DNA of 64,000 nucleotides, from positions 61,162-125,161 of the forward strand of contig JAHRVG010000004.1 in NCBI GenBank assembly GCA_019090795.1, in the 5' to 3' direction. Position numbers and translations under genes: made by a program. Source of the stretch: Paracoccaceae bacterium. Its GTDB lineage: Bacteria > Pseudomonadota > Alphaproteobacteria > Rhodobacterales > Rhodobacteraceae. The number at the start of each line of letters is the position of its first letter. Position 1 is the stretch's first letter. The notes under the pieces are model-generated. The model saw only the letters and a list, made by a program, of their open reading frames with translations. It was not told the DNA's origin and did not search any database. Positions 38,103 through 47,118 of this stretch are shown here, piece after piece.

Positions 38103-38844
38103 AAATGGTATTGCAGTGATTACCGGTGCAGGCTCCGGTTTGGGGCGTGCCTTGGCGGTGGAAATGGCTGCGCAAGGGATGCGGGTTGTTGGTTTTGGAC
38201 GCCGGATGGATGCCTTGCAGGGTACGGCTGAACTGATTGAAACGGGCAGCTTTACGGCGATGCCTGTGGATGTGGCGGATGCTAATGCGGTTGCTGCGGC
38301 GTTTGCGAAAATTGCACAGCCTGTCACAATATTAATTAATAACGCGGCGGTATATCCAAGGCGTGATATTCTGGACGAAACACCGGAGAGCTTTTCCAAG
38401 ACCATGGAAATTAACCTTGGGGGTATGATTGCCTGCACCCATTTTGCGCTGGCTGAGATGGTGAAAACCGGGGTGGGACGCATTCTGAATGTGGCCAGCT
38501 TTGCCGACATCGCGCCGCTGCCTGCCAGTGCTGCCTATAGTGTTTCAAAAGGGGCGGGGCGGATTTTAACGCGAGCTCTGGTGGCCGATCTGGGGGACAG
38601 GTTTCCCGATATTGTCATTACCGATTGGCTGCCCGGAATGCTGGCCACGCAGATGGGTATTGCTGACGGTTTGCAGCCTGAGGTTGCTGCAAAATGGGGG
38701 GTGAAATTGGCGCTTTGGCATGATTCGTCGCTGAATGGCACTTCCTTTGAAATGGATCACGAGTTGTTGCCGCCGCAATCGCTGAAACGGCGGCTCAAGA
38801 ACAAGGTTTTGCTACGCAAATCACCTGCGCCGCGACAGCTTTAG
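38089..38844 (+). CDS. Short-chain dehydrogenase/reductase
   Basis: A 251-residue SDR. The NAD(P) motif is TGAGSGLGRALA near residue 11, NNAA near 82, Ser in ASFADIAP and the Tyr-x3-Lys pair in AAYSVSKGAG. ATG 38089 has AAGGAG 7 bases before and lies 14 bases inside the GMC gene, so the two are coupled and probably act on the same intermediate. Its 3' end overlaps the convergent WecG-like gene by 24 bases. Confidence 0.86.
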   Translation: MVQIRNGIAVITGAGSGLGRALAVEMAAQGMRVVGFGRRMDALQGTAELIETGSFTAMPVDVADANAVAAAFAKIAQPVTILINNAAVYPRRDILDETPESFSKTMEINLGGMIACTHFALAEMVKTGVGRILNVASFADIAPLPASAAYSVSKGAGRILTRALVADLGDRFPDIVITDWLPGMLATQMGIADGLQPEVAAKWGVKLALWHDSSLNGTSFEMDHELLPPQSLKRRLKNKVLLRKSPAPRQL

Positions 38845-39576
38845 CGCCTCAACCGCAAGGCTGGGCAGGATCCAGATACAACGTGCATAGCGGGGCACCA
38901 GACGGCGCGGGTTGGATACCATCCGCCACACCCATTCCAGTGCCAGCTTTTGCACCCAATGCGGTGCGCGGGTCTGGCTGCCGGCGATAAAATCAAGGCC
39001 GGCACCGATCGAGACAAAGCCGATATTCGGGGCCAGTTCACGGCCAAGGGCAGCAAATTCTTCTTGTTTTGGGGCACCAAGGGCCAGAAAACAAAGACCA
39101 GCGCCGGAGCCTTGTAACGTGGCAAGAATTTCTTTCGCTTGTGTGCCTGTTGGATCAAACCCGAAAGACGGGGCGATGCAGGTGGCGATTTTCAGGTCGG
39201 GGATGCGGTTCTGCAGCCCTGTTGCGGCTTGTTGCAGGGCTTCTTTGGTGCTGCCAAGCAGGGCAATTGCGATGTTGTTTTCAGCCGCCAACCGGGCCAG
39301 TGGCACTACCAACTCAGAACCGGGAACCAGCTGCACAGGGCGTTTGGCAAGGCGTGACAACCAGACAATCGGGTTGCCGTCGGCAACAATAAAATCCTGT
39401 CGCAGATAGGCCGCTAGAAACCTGTCGGAGTTGCGCATTTTCACCAGATGATCCAGATTTACGGTGGCGATGGCAAAGCCTTCGCCAGCAATGAATCGCT
39501 CTGTCACAGCGTCAAACAACGCTTTTGCGCTCTCGGTGTTAACTTGCACAACATTTGACTGAAAGCTGAACTGCAT
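38821..39576 (-). CDS. WecG/TagA/CpsF-family glycosyltransferase (GT26)
   Basis: A 251-residue GT26 enzyme. Conserved parts are ATVNLDHLVKMRNSDRFLAA, VADGNPIVWLSRL, LLGSTKEAL, FLALGAPKQEEF and VGAGLDFIAGSQTRAPHW-type segment GAGLDFIAGSQTRAPHWVQ. Relatives add the second sugar, such as N-acetylmannosamine uronate, to a lipid-linked first sugar. Convergent overlap of 24 bases with the SDR gene. Donor sugar here is unknown. Confidence 0.88.
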   Translation of the reverse strand: MQFSFQSNVVQVNTESAKALFDAVTERFIAGEGFAIATVNLDHLVKMRNSDRFLAAYLRQDFIVADGNPIVWLSRLAKRPVQLVPGSELVVPLARLAAENNIAIALLGSTKEALQQAATGLQNRIPDLKIATCIAPSFGFDPTGTQAKEILATLQGSGAGLCFLALGAPKQEEFAALGRELAPNIGFVSIGAGLDFIAGSQTRAPHWVQKLALEWVWRMVSNPRRLVPRYARCIWILPSLAVEALKLSRRR

Positions 39577-39651
39577 GGTATTTTCCTGTTCGAACTCCGA
39601 TCCTCTTACATGGTTTTGCAGTCTTACAAAATGGTGCAGCTTTGCAACGCT

Positions 39652-39678
39652 TTGAATTCGCTTTCAAACGGTTATAAT
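39652..39678 (+). promoter_or_regulatory. Candidate promoter for the Gfo/Idh-led gene series
   Basis: TTGAAT (39652-39657) and TATAAT (39673-39678) lie in the 169-base region divergent from the WecG-like gene. The spacer is 15 bases, short of the 17 optimum, so the -10 is convincing but the -35 is not. Confidence 0.35.
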
Positions 39679-39745
39679 TGCCACAATTATCTCTTATTTT
39701 AGGGGGATAACATGGCAATTAATCCCAAGCCCCGTCGGAGGTGGC

Positions 39746-40867
39746 ATGACAGCAATTTCCATCATTGGATGCGGTTTTGTAGCAGACTTGTATATGCGCT
39801 CTCTGGCGCAGTTTCCGGATGTCCGGGTTGTTGGCGTTTATGATCGGGATAGCGCGCGTAGCGATGCGTTTTGCAGTCATTGGGGGCTGGTGGCTGTGGG
39901 CAGTCTGGATGCTTTGTTTGATGCAACGCCCAAGGGGGGCGTGATCCTGAATCTGACCAACCCACATGCGCATTTTGCCCTAACCAAAGCCTGTTTGGAA
40001 GCGGGGTTTCACGTCTATTCCGAAAAGCCATTGGCGACAGAAATGGTGGATGCTCTTGCCTTGCATGCGCTGGCCAAGGAGAAAAACCTGCTGCTGGCAT
40101 CTGCCCCGTGCAGTGTTTTGGGCGAGGCAGCGCAGACTTTGGCGGTGGCAGTTCGGGCCGATGTGGCGGGAACACCTCGGCTGATTTATGCGGAACTGGA
40201 TGACGGGTTTATCCCGCAAGCGCCTTTCGCCAAGTGGTTCAGCGAATCCGGGGCACCCTGGCCTGCGGAGGATGAATTCCGGGTTGGCTGTACGCTGGAG
40301 CATGCGGGTTATTACCTAAGCTGGTTGATTGCGATGTTCGGGACGGTGCGCCGGGTTGTTGCGGCCTCGGCTGATCTGGTGCCGGATAAGATAGCGGGGG
40401 ACGGCGCACCAGATTTTTCGGTGGCGACACTGTTTTTTGAGAACGGGCCGGTGGCGCGTTTGACCTGTTCGATTGTGGCACCCCATGACCATCAAATCCG
40501 GATCATTGGCGATAAAGGCGTGCTGGCGGTTCAACAGGCATGGGACAATAACGCCAAGGTAACAATGCGCAAACGTGTGACAATCCGGAGGCGTTTGTTG
40601 GAATTACCGTTTGCCAAGCGGTTTCGTCTGAAAGGACCTACCCATCCCAAGGTCGGGCGCTGGGGTGCAGCTTCAATGAATTTTGCACTGGGTCCGGTGG
40701 AAATGCTGGATGCCTTGCGCGAGGGGCGGGAAAGCCGCTTGTCAGCAGATTTTGCTCTGCATCTAAATGAAGTGACTTTGGCAATCCAGAACGCGGGCGA
40801 CAGTACCGGTTCACAGGAAATGCAGACCCGTTGCGCAGTGATGGAGCCGATGCCATGGGCAAAATAA
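39746..40867 (+). CDS. Gfo/Idh/MocA-family sugar oxidoreductase
   Basis: A 373-residue NAD(P)-dependent oxidoreductase. The Rossmann start is MTAISIIGCGFVADLYMRSL and the family catalytic/binding motif is HVYSEKPLATEM near residue 93. GGAGG lies 4 bases before the ATG. It overlaps the epimerase gene by 13 bases. A fused version of the same two enzyme types is encoded at 44055, so the pair probably work on the same nucleotide sugar. Confidence 0.85.
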   Translation: MTAISIIGCGFVADLYMRSLAQFPDVRVVGVYDRDSARSDAFCSHWGLVAVGSLDALFDATPKGGVILNLTNPHAHFALTKACLEAGFHVYSEKPLATEMVDALALHALAKEKNLLLASAPCSVLGEAAQTLAVAVRADVAGTPRLIYAELDDGFIPQAPFAKWFSESGAPWPAEDEFRVGCTLEHAGYYLSWLIAMFGTVRRVVAASADLVPDKIAGDGAPDFSVATLFFENGPVARLTCSIVAPHDHQIRIIGDKGVLAVQQAWDNNAKVTMRKRVTIRRRLLELPFAKRFRLKGPTHPKVGRWGAASMNFALGPVEMLDALREGRESRLSADFALHLNEVTLAIQNAGDSTGSQEMQTRCAVMEPMPWAK

Positions 40868-41781
40868 TGGTCACCGGTGCTGCTGGGTTTATCGGTCGTC
40901 ATTGTGTTGTGGCGGCATTGGCGCGGGGCCATTCGGTGGTGGCTGTGGTGCGTCGGGAAGCGGCGTTTCCTGCGGGTGTTGAGGTGGTTGTGGCTGATCT
41001 GAACGATGTGCAGGAATTGCCTGCCGTTGATGCTGTGATCCACGCGGCGGCATCTTTGGCCGGGGATGGGACGGAAATGGCGCGCGATACAATTGCCGCG
41101 ACCAAGGGTTTGATCGATGCGTTGCAGGGGCGGGTCCGAATTGTTCTGGTCAGCTCAATCGCGGTCTATGACACCCTGTCGCTGGCTGTTGGGGATGTGC
41201 TGGATGAAACGATTGCGGTAGAGGCCAAGCCGGAACAACGTGACGGTTATTGCCGCGCGAAACTGGCGCAAGAGGCGTTGGTAATGGCGTCGGGGCAAGA
41301 TGGATTTTTGATCCGCGTCGGGGCTGTTTACGGCAAGGGGCGTTTGTGGAACGGGCATTTGGGGCTGGCGATGGGGCCGATGTTGTTGGGTGTTGGCACG
41401 CGCGGCGAGGTGCCCCTGTGTTATGTTGAAAACTGTGCCCAGGCATTGGTAATGGCCACGGAAACACCGGTGAACGGAGTGGGATATCTGAACCTTGTTG
41501 ACGATGATTTACCGGATCGGGGGGCTTATGTTCAGGCCCTGCAATCAGGGGGTTGGCCGCGATTTGTGCTGCCGTTTTCGTGGCGGATATTGCAGGTGAT
41601 GGCGGCCCTGTTTGGCTGGCTTCCCGGAATGCCGGGCTTGCTGCGTCCCGCAATCTTACACGCCCGTATGAAGCCTTTGCGCTATGCGAATGCGCGGCTG
41701 AAACGACGGTTTGGTTGGCAATCAAATGTGAGTTTCGCAGAAGCTATGGAGCGGTCGGTTAACAGGGGGCCTCATGGTTAA
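40855..41781 (+). CDS. NAD-dependent epimerase/dehydratase (extended SDR)
   Basis: A 308-residue protein with NAD-binding VTGAAGFIGRHCVV near residue 5, the VSSIAVYD segment and a Tyr-x3-Lys pair in GYCRAKLAQEA. The start at 40855 lies inside the preceding gene, a coupled arrangement; an earlier in-frame ATG at 40831 is less likely. It overlaps the next glycosyltransferase gene by 8 bases. Confidence 0.85.
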   Translation: MGKIMVTGAAGFIGRHCVVAALARGHSVVAVVRREAAFPAGVEVVVADLNDVQELPAVDAVIHAAASLAGDGTEMARDTIAATKGLIDALQGRVRIVLVSSIAVYDTLSLAVGDVLDETIAVEAKPEQRDGYCRAKLAQEALVMASGQDGFLIRVGAVYGKGRLWNGHLGLAMGPMLLGVGTRGEVPLCYVENCAQALVMATETPVNGVGYLNLVDDDLPDRGAYVQALQSGGWPRFVLPFSWRILQVMAALFGWLPGMPGLLRPAILHARMKPLRYANARLKRRFGWQSNVSFAEAMERSVNRGPHG

Positions 41782-43051
41782 AGAAAAGATATTATCCGGC
41801 CCGATTGCCTATCTAACGGGGGAATACCCGCGTGCGACGGATACTTTTATCCAGCGCGAAGTGATGGCGCTGCGCGGGCTTGGGGTTGACGTTAACACCT
41901 GTTCAATTCGCAAAACCGGGCCAGAACATCTGGTGGGCGAAGAGCAGCGCGATGAGGCCAGGAAAACCTTTTACGTTCTCAAGGCCGCCAAATCCCCAGT
42001 ACGGTTTGTTGGGGCACATTTGCGCGCGTTAGCTAGTTCACCCAAGCGATATTTTCGCGGTTTATCCCTAGCTTGGCGTAGTTCTGCGCCCGGAATCAAG
42101 GCGCGATTGTACCAGTTTTTCTATTTTGCCGAGGCTGTGGTTCTGGCGGAACACCTGAAAAAACAAGAGGTTATCCACCTGCATAATCACATTGCTACGG
42201 CGAGCTGTAGTGTGGCGATGCTGGCCAGCGAGGTCAGCGGCATTCCTTACAGTTTCACCCTGCACGGGCCGGATATCTTCTTTGAGCCGCACCGTTGGCG
42301 GTTGGATCTGAAGATTGAAAAAGCGGCTTTTGTCGCTTGTATAAGCGATTTTTGCCGATCCCAAGCGATGGCATTTTCGCCGGTTTCACATTGGCCAAAG
42401 CTGCATATCGTGCATTGTGCAGTAGAGCCGGAGCGCTATGAAATCGCGCGGGATCAGGGACAAAACACACCGCATCTGACATTCGTCGGGCGCTTGGCAT
42501 CGGTGAAGGGATTGCCGATTTTGTTTGAAGCATTGCCGCAGATCTTGACTGATTTTCCTGACTTGAAAGTGACACTTGTTGGCGATGGGCCAGAGCGCGT
42601 GCAGCTGGAACAGGACGCAAAGGCTATGGGGTTAGCCGGTGTTGTGGAATTCGCGGGATATCGCTCGCAATCGGATGTGGCAGAAATCCTGCAGCAAACC
42701 GATATGCTGGTTTTGCCCAGCTTCGCCGAAGGCGTGCCTGTGGTGCTGATGGAGGCAATGGCGGCGCGGGTTTGCGTGATCACGACACAGGTGGCGGGAA
42801 TACCCGAACTGGTGAAAAATGGCGTAAGTGGTGTGTTGGTGCCGCCCGGGGATGCGGGGGCTTTGGCGCGTGCGATTGCCACATTATTGGCGGATCCGGC
42901 GCGGCGCTTGCAGATGGGTATTGAAGGGCGCGAGAAGGTTATCGCGCAGTTCAATGTCGCGACCGAAGCCGCTTGGTTGGCTGAAATATTGCAGGCTTAT
43001 GCGATGGCTGGCCCACAACCGGCAAAGCGCCCTGTGTGGGGGGCGTCATGA
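41774..43051 (+). CDS. Glycosyltransferase family 4 protein
   Basis: A 425-residue GT-B glycosyltransferase. Its N-terminus (AYLTGEYPRATDTFIQREVMAL) is of the colanic-acid WcaL-like type; the C-terminal donor-binding part has LTFVGRLASVKGLPILFEAL, VTLVGDGPERV and PSFAEGVPVVLMEAMAAR. It overlaps its neighbours on both sides (8 and 4 bases), so it belongs to the Gfo/Idh-epimerase-GT4-GT2 series. Confidence 0.9.
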   Translation: MVKEKILSGPIAYLTGEYPRATDTFIQREVMALRGLGVDVNTCSIRKTGPEHLVGEEQRDEARKTFYVLKAAKSPVRFVGAHLRALASSPKRYFRGLSLAWRSSAPGIKARLYQFFYFAEAVVLAEHLKKQEVIHLHNHIATASCSVAMLASEVSGIPYSFTLHGPDIFFEPHRWRLDLKIEKAAFVACISDFCRSQAMAFSPVSHWPKLHIVHCAVEPERYEIARDQGQNTPHLTFVGRLASVKGLPILFEALPQILTDFPDLKVTLVGDGPERVQLEQDAKAMGLAGVVEFAGYRSQSDVAEILQQTDMLVLPSFAEGVPVVLMEAMAARVCVITTQVAGIPELVKNGVSGVLVPPGDAGALARAIATLLADPARRLQMGIEGREKVIAQFNVATEAAWLAEILQAYAMAGPQPAKRPVWGAS

Positions 43052-44019
43052 GCACAGTTGGCGCAGTCATTATCGGGCGCAATGAAGGGGACCGGTTGGT
43101 GCGGTGCCTGACCTCAATGCAAGGTGCTGCGGAGCGGGTAATTTATGTGGATTCCGGTTCGGCGGACGATAGCATAGCGGCTGCTCGTGTTGCAGGGGCA
43201 GAGGTCGTCGAACTGGATTTATCACGTCCTTTTACTGCCGCAAGGGCGCGCACAGCGGGGTTTCAAGCGTTGCAGAATGGGGGGGAGCTGCCCGATTTCG
43301 TGCAGTTTGTGGATGGTGATTGCGCCTTGCAATCCGGTTGGATTGAAGACGCGAAACAGGCTTTGGCGGCAGACCCCCGGCTAGGGATCGTTACAGGATG
43401 GCGCTCGGAAATTTATCCCGAACGCAGTATTTACAACGCACTTTGTGATTTTGAATGGCATCGGCCCGCGGGGGAAATTATAACCTGTGGTGGTGATATG
43501 ATGGTGCGCAGTGCGGCATTCAAGGCAGCGGGCGGGTTTGATGAAACAGTGATCGCTGCCGAGGATGACGAGTTTTGCGTGCGGGTACGTGCGCAGGGCT
43601 GGCAGATGCAGCGTTTACCACTGGAGATGACCCTGCATGACGCAGCGATGACCCGGTTCAGCCAATGGTGGGCCCGTGCAGTGCGCAGTGGCCACGGCTT
43701 TGCGCAGGTGGGGTATTTGCACCCGGAATATTTTGTGCGCGAACGGCGGCGGGTTTTGGTCTACGGCGCAGCATTGCCAGCGATTGCACTGGTCGGGTTG
43801 GCGACATCCTTGTGGATTACAGCGGCCGTTGCGGCACTTTATGGGGTGAATTATCTGCGCACGGCGCAGGGGCTACAGCGAGAGGGCCTGTCGAAGCGGG
43901 AAGCGTTTCGCCATAGTGTCTTGTTGACCCTATCAAAACTGCCAAATTTTCAGGGGATGCTCACTTTCTGGTGGCGTCACTTGCGGGGTCTTAAAATGAA
44001 CATAATAGAATATAAATAG
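43048..44019 (+). CDS. Glycosyltransferase family 2 protein with membrane segment
   Basis: A 323-residue GT-A glycosyltransferase: AVIIGRNEGDRLVRCL at the start, IYVDSGSADDS, the DxD-like FVDGDCAL and AAEDDEFCVRVRAQGW. A hydrophobic stretch near residue 245-275 (VYGAALPAIALVGLATSLWI) probably anchors it to the membrane. It starts in an ATGA overlap with the GT4 gene. Confidence 0.87.
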   Translation: MSTVGAVIIGRNEGDRLVRCLTSMQGAAERVIYVDSGSADDSIAAARVAGAEVVELDLSRPFTAARARTAGFQALQNGGELPDFVQFVDGDCALQSGWIEDAKQALAADPRLGIVTGWRSEIYPERSIYNALCDFEWHRPAGEIITCGGDMMVRSAAFKAAGGFDETVIAAEDDEFCVRVRAQGWQMQRLPLEMTLHDAAMTRFSQWWARAVRSGHGFAQVGYLHPEYFVRERRRVLVYGAALPAIALVGLATSLWITAAVAALYGVNYLRTAQGLQREGLSKREAFRHSVLLTLSKLPNFQGMLTFWWRHLRGLKMNIIEYK

Positions 44020-44054
44020 GTGCAGAGTTGTGCGCGTAAAAAGTGAGTGTTTAC

Positions 44055-46163
44055 ATGTCTAATAATACCATCCGAGTCGGCCTTGTCGGGGCCGGATATA
44101 TTGCCCGATGGCATGGCGACGCAGTGCGTGCCTGCTCGGATGCTGATGTTGTTGCTGTTTGCGATGTGTCGCAAGGGGCAGCCGATGAACTGGCGGTGGT
44201 TTATGGTGCGCTGGCATTTACCTCGCTGGATGAAATGATCACCGCAGGCGTTTGTGATGCAGTCCATATCCTGACGCCACCGCAGTTGCATCGTGAATTG
44301 GCGGTGCAATGCTTACTGGGTGGGTTGCACACTTTTGTGGAAAAACCCTTTGCTTTGTCGCTGGCGGATACGCGCGCGATTACCGATGCGGCAAAACAGG
44401 CGGGACGGCAGATTGGTGTGGGCCATAATTTTCTGGGTCTACCATCTTATCAACGGATGAAAGAGGCGTTTGATACCGGGCGCTTAGGCAAAGTTGCCTC
44501 AGCCGAATTCAACTGGAATTTCCCCCTCGCACCGTTGCGCTCTGGCCCGTTTGGGCTGTGGATGCTGCGTGAACCCAGGAACCTGCTGCTGGAATTGTCA
44601 CCGCATCTTTTTGCCTTTGCAGTTGATTTGTTTGGGCCTGTGGAAATCCGGCATCTGGAGCTGGGCAAGCCCATAGAACTATCTGGTGGCGGGACGCGGC
44701 ATCAAAGTTGGCGTATTCTGGCGCGGGCGGGGGATGTGGACCTGTCGTTTAACCTGACACTGGCGGAAACCATGGATGATCGCAGCGTAACCCTGCGCGG
44801 TTCCAGTGGAATTGCACGGTTGAATTATGCGGCGGACACGCTGGTGACGACGGTGGAAAACGGGGCGGATATTGTGCTGAACCCGTTTGTCTATCAAGCC
44901 GCGCAATCGTGGCAGTATATGCGCGAAGGGTTGGTTAATCTGGGCCGTCATATCGTTTCGCTGAACCGAAAATCGGCCTACGGCATGAGCTTTGCCAACA
45001 CGGTTGAGAGTTTTTATACATCTGTGCGCAATGGGTCTGAGATTGACGAGCGATTTTCAGGGCACGCAGCGGAACAGGTGATGCAGGGGATCGAGGATAC
45101 GATTGCCCTGATGCCGAATAAGGGGGTTGAACCGGTTCCCGCCACGACTGCTACCAGGAAACCCAAGCCAACAGTGTTGGTGATTGGCGGCACTGGATTT
45201 ATTGGCCGTCATTTGACCCGTGCCTTGGTGGCGTCGGGCCGCGATGTGCGGGTGCTGAGCCGGGGGCGCAGCGGACCTTTTGCGGATATTGCAGATCATG
45301 TGGAATTGTTTTCGGCCTCTTTGAAAGATCCGATTGGCCTGCGGGCTGCGATGGAAGGTATTGATGCGGTTTTCAATCTGGCAAAATCCGTGGATACCAC
45401 TTGGGAAGGCTGCCTGCAAAACGACGTTGCGGTAAGCGTTGGGATTGCCCAAGCCGCACTGGATCAAGGGGTGAAGCGCTTCGTTTATACCGGCACCATT
45501 GCCTCTTATGATATGTCCGATCCAGCGCAAGAGATCACCGAGGACACAGGATTTGCGCGGGATATGTCGGATCGCAATCTGTATGCCCGTTCCAAGGCAG
45601 AGTGTGAGGCGCGGTTGATGGATATGCACAAAAAGGATGGTTTGCCGCTGGTTATTGCGCGTCCGGGTATTGTTGTGGGGGCTGGTGGGCCGCTGCAACA
45701 TTGGGGTATCGGGCGCTGGCAAGGGGCTGGCACCGTCAAGATTTGGGGTAATGGGCGTAACAAGCTGCCGTTTGTGCTGATTGATGATGTGTGTGACGGG
45801 CTGATCCGGATGTTGGATGTTGATGCGGCTGTAGGCCAGTCGTTCAATCTGGTGGGCGAGAGAATGCTGAGCGGACGTGACTATTTTGATGCAATTCATG
45901 AAACGCTGGGGGCGCGGATCGTGGTGCGATCCGGTTCCTTGCTTGGGATGTATCTCGCGGATGGGGTGAAATTCGTGCTTAAGAAATATGCTTTGCGACG
46001 GGTGGGTGTGATCCGCCCCTCGTTGAGGGATTGGAAATCAAGGGCGCATTTTACGCCGTTCCGAATCAACCACCCCAAGGCGGTGTTGAATTGGCAGCCA
46101 ACCGCTGATCGTGCAGAATTTGTACGAAAAGCCATCACCGAGGCCGGTTTGTTTGGCTTTTAG
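44055..46163 (+). CDS. Fused Gfo/Idh/MocA oxidoreductase - NAD-dependent epimerase
   Basis: A 702-residue bifunctional protein. Residues 1-355 are a Gfo/Idh/MocA enzyme (VGLVGAGYIARWHGDAVRA; HTFVEKPFALSL). After a short linker containing PVPATTATRKPKP, a second NAD-binding domain starts at about residue 372 (VLVIGGTGFIGRHLTRALVA) with VYTGTIASYD-type strand and a Tyr-x3-Lys pair in NLYARSKAECE. The frame is continuous, so this is a true fusion. The same two families are encoded as separate overlapping genes 4 kb upstream. ATG 44055 is preferred over a GTG 12 bases earlier; neither has a strong ribosome site. Confidence 0.87.
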   Translation: MSNNTIRVGLVGAGYIARWHGDAVRACSDADVVAVCDVSQGAADELAVVYGALAFTSLDEMITAGVCDAVHILTPPQLHRELAVQCLLGGLHTFVEKPFALSLADTRAITDAAKQAGRQIGVGHNFLGLPSYQRMKEAFDTGRLGKVASAEFNWNFPLAPLRSGPFGLWMLREPRNLLLELSPHLFAFAVDLFGPVEIRHLELGKPIELSGGGTRHQSWRILARAGDVDLSFNLTLAETMDDRSVTLRGSSGIARLNYAADTLVTTVENGADIVLNPFVYQAAQSWQYMREGLVNLGRHIVSLNRKSAYGMSFANTVESFYTSVRNGSEIDERFSGHAAEQVMQGIEDTIALMPNKGVEPVPATTATRKPKPTVLVIGGTGFIGRHLTRALVASGRDVRVLSRGRSGPFADIADHVELFSASLKDPIGLRAAMEGIDAVFNLAKSVDTTWEGCLQNDVAVSVGIAQAALDQGVKRFVYTGTIASYDMSDPAQEITEDTGFARDMSDRNLYARSKAECEARLMDMHKKDGLPLVIARPGIVVGAGGPLQHWGIGRWQGAGTVKIWGNGRNKLPFVLIDDVCDGLIRMLDVDAAVGQSFNLVGERMLSGRDYFDAIHETLGARIVVRSGSLLGMYLADGVKFVLKKYALRRVGVIRPSLRDWKSRAHFTPFRINHPKAVLNWQPTADRAEFVRKAITEAGLFGF

Positions 46164-46243
46164 CGTTGGATAGCGGGCCAATTGCCTTAATTTAGTCGAG
46201 AGTTTTCTGTTAATCTGGATTTGAAATTGGATTGTGAAATCGT

Positions 46244-47074
46244 ATGATGACGAAAGAGAAACCACCTCTTTGGGGTGAGAGATTGACAAAGATGACGGAG
46301 CCTACCCCCCGGCAGGGTAGGGGCAGTCGTGCACCCTCACCGTTCGGTCACAAAATGTTACCCGCATTAGTACCCGTGGACAACTGGGAAGACTTTGAAG
46401 AAGTGTTTCTGGATGACGAACATTTGGCGCGGCGACGGATACTCAATGGCGATCAAGACCAACCGGCGCAGGCGGCGTTTGATGTGCTGCGCACCAAGCT
46501 GCTGCAAACCTTGCGGGATCGGGGCTGGAACCGGGTTGGCATAACGTCACCGACCAAAGGGTGTGGTAAAACTTTTGTAGCCACCAATCTGGCGCTGAGT
46601 CTGGCGCGTCTTGAACGCAGCCGGACCATTTTGATTGATATGGATCTGCGCGATCCGGGGCTGGCGGATACACTGGGTATTTCCTACCCTGGAACCCTGC
46701 GGCATTTTTTGTCGGGCGAGCAGCGCGGAGCGGATTTTTTGCTGAAGATCGGGGAAAACCTTGTTGTTGGACTGAACGACAAACCCGAACCGGAAGCAGC
46801 GGAATTAATGCAAAGGGCCAGAACTGGCGATACGCTGGGTATCATGTGCACTGATCTGGAGCCGGATGTGGTGTTGTATGATCTGCCGCCAGCGCTGCAA
46901 AATGATGATGTTTTATCGTTTTTGCCGCAGGTTGACGGGGTTCTTCTGGTGATCGGTGGCGGCAAAACCAAAGCGGCGGATGTACGCAAAGTGGAGAAAC
47001 TGCTGGGCGATCAGGTGCCGCTTTTGGGGGTAATTCTGAACCGCGATGAAAGCTTTTCCAGTAGCCTATTTTGA
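46244..47074 (+). CDS. BY-kinase-like / CpsD-type P-loop ATPase for polysaccharide assembly
   Basis: A 276-residue MinD/CpsD-fold ATPase. Walker A is TSPTKGCGKTFVATNLA near residue 102, Walker A' ILIDMDLRDPG near 128, and Walker B VVLYDLPPAL near 207. BY-kinases normally partner with Wzz and autophosphorylate on a C-terminal Tyr cluster, but this protein ends DESFSSSLF without Tyr, so it may regulate by ATP binding alone. It is convergent with wzz, 42 bases away, and separated by a strong terminator hairpin. Confidence 0.82.
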   Translation: MMTKEKPPLWGERLTKMTEPTPRQGRGSRAPSPFGHKMLPALVPVDNWEDFEEVFLDDEHLARRRILNGDQDQPAQAAFDVLRTKLLQTLRDRGWNRVGITSPTKGCGKTFVATNLALSLARLERSRTILIDMDLRDPGLADTLGISYPGTLRHFLSGEQRGADFLLKIGENLVVGLNDKPEPEAAELMQRARTGDTLGIMCTDLEPDVVLYDLPPALQNDDVLSFLPQVDGVLLVIGGGKTKAADVRKVEKLLGDQVPLLGVILNRDESFSSSLF

Positions 47075-47077
47075 CCA

Positions 47078-47118
47078 AAAGCGCGGCCAATCCGGTAGCT
47101 TGGGCGCGCTTTCGTTTT
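47078..47118. terminator. Bidirectional terminator between BY-kinase-like and wzz genes
   Basis: AAAGCGCG (47078-47085) pairs with CGCGCTTT (47105-47112), extended inward by CCAA/TTGG across a G-G mismatch. T-rich sequence follows on the plus side (TTTCGTTTT) and on the minus side (TTTTGG). Both convergent genes end next to it. Confidence 0.75.

Noticed and set aside
39712..39843. 43-codon ORF with GGGGG ribosome site overlapping the Gfo/Idh start
   Set aside because: The peptide is Arg/Cys-rich and has no conserved feature; the main gene has its own GGAGG. It could be a leader peptide, but evidence is too thin.
27748..46213. 11-mer TTTTCTGTTAA before both 27819 and 46244
   Set aside because: Only two copies, AT-rich and without symmetry; the first copy is part of the CtrA box. 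Chance cannot be excluded.
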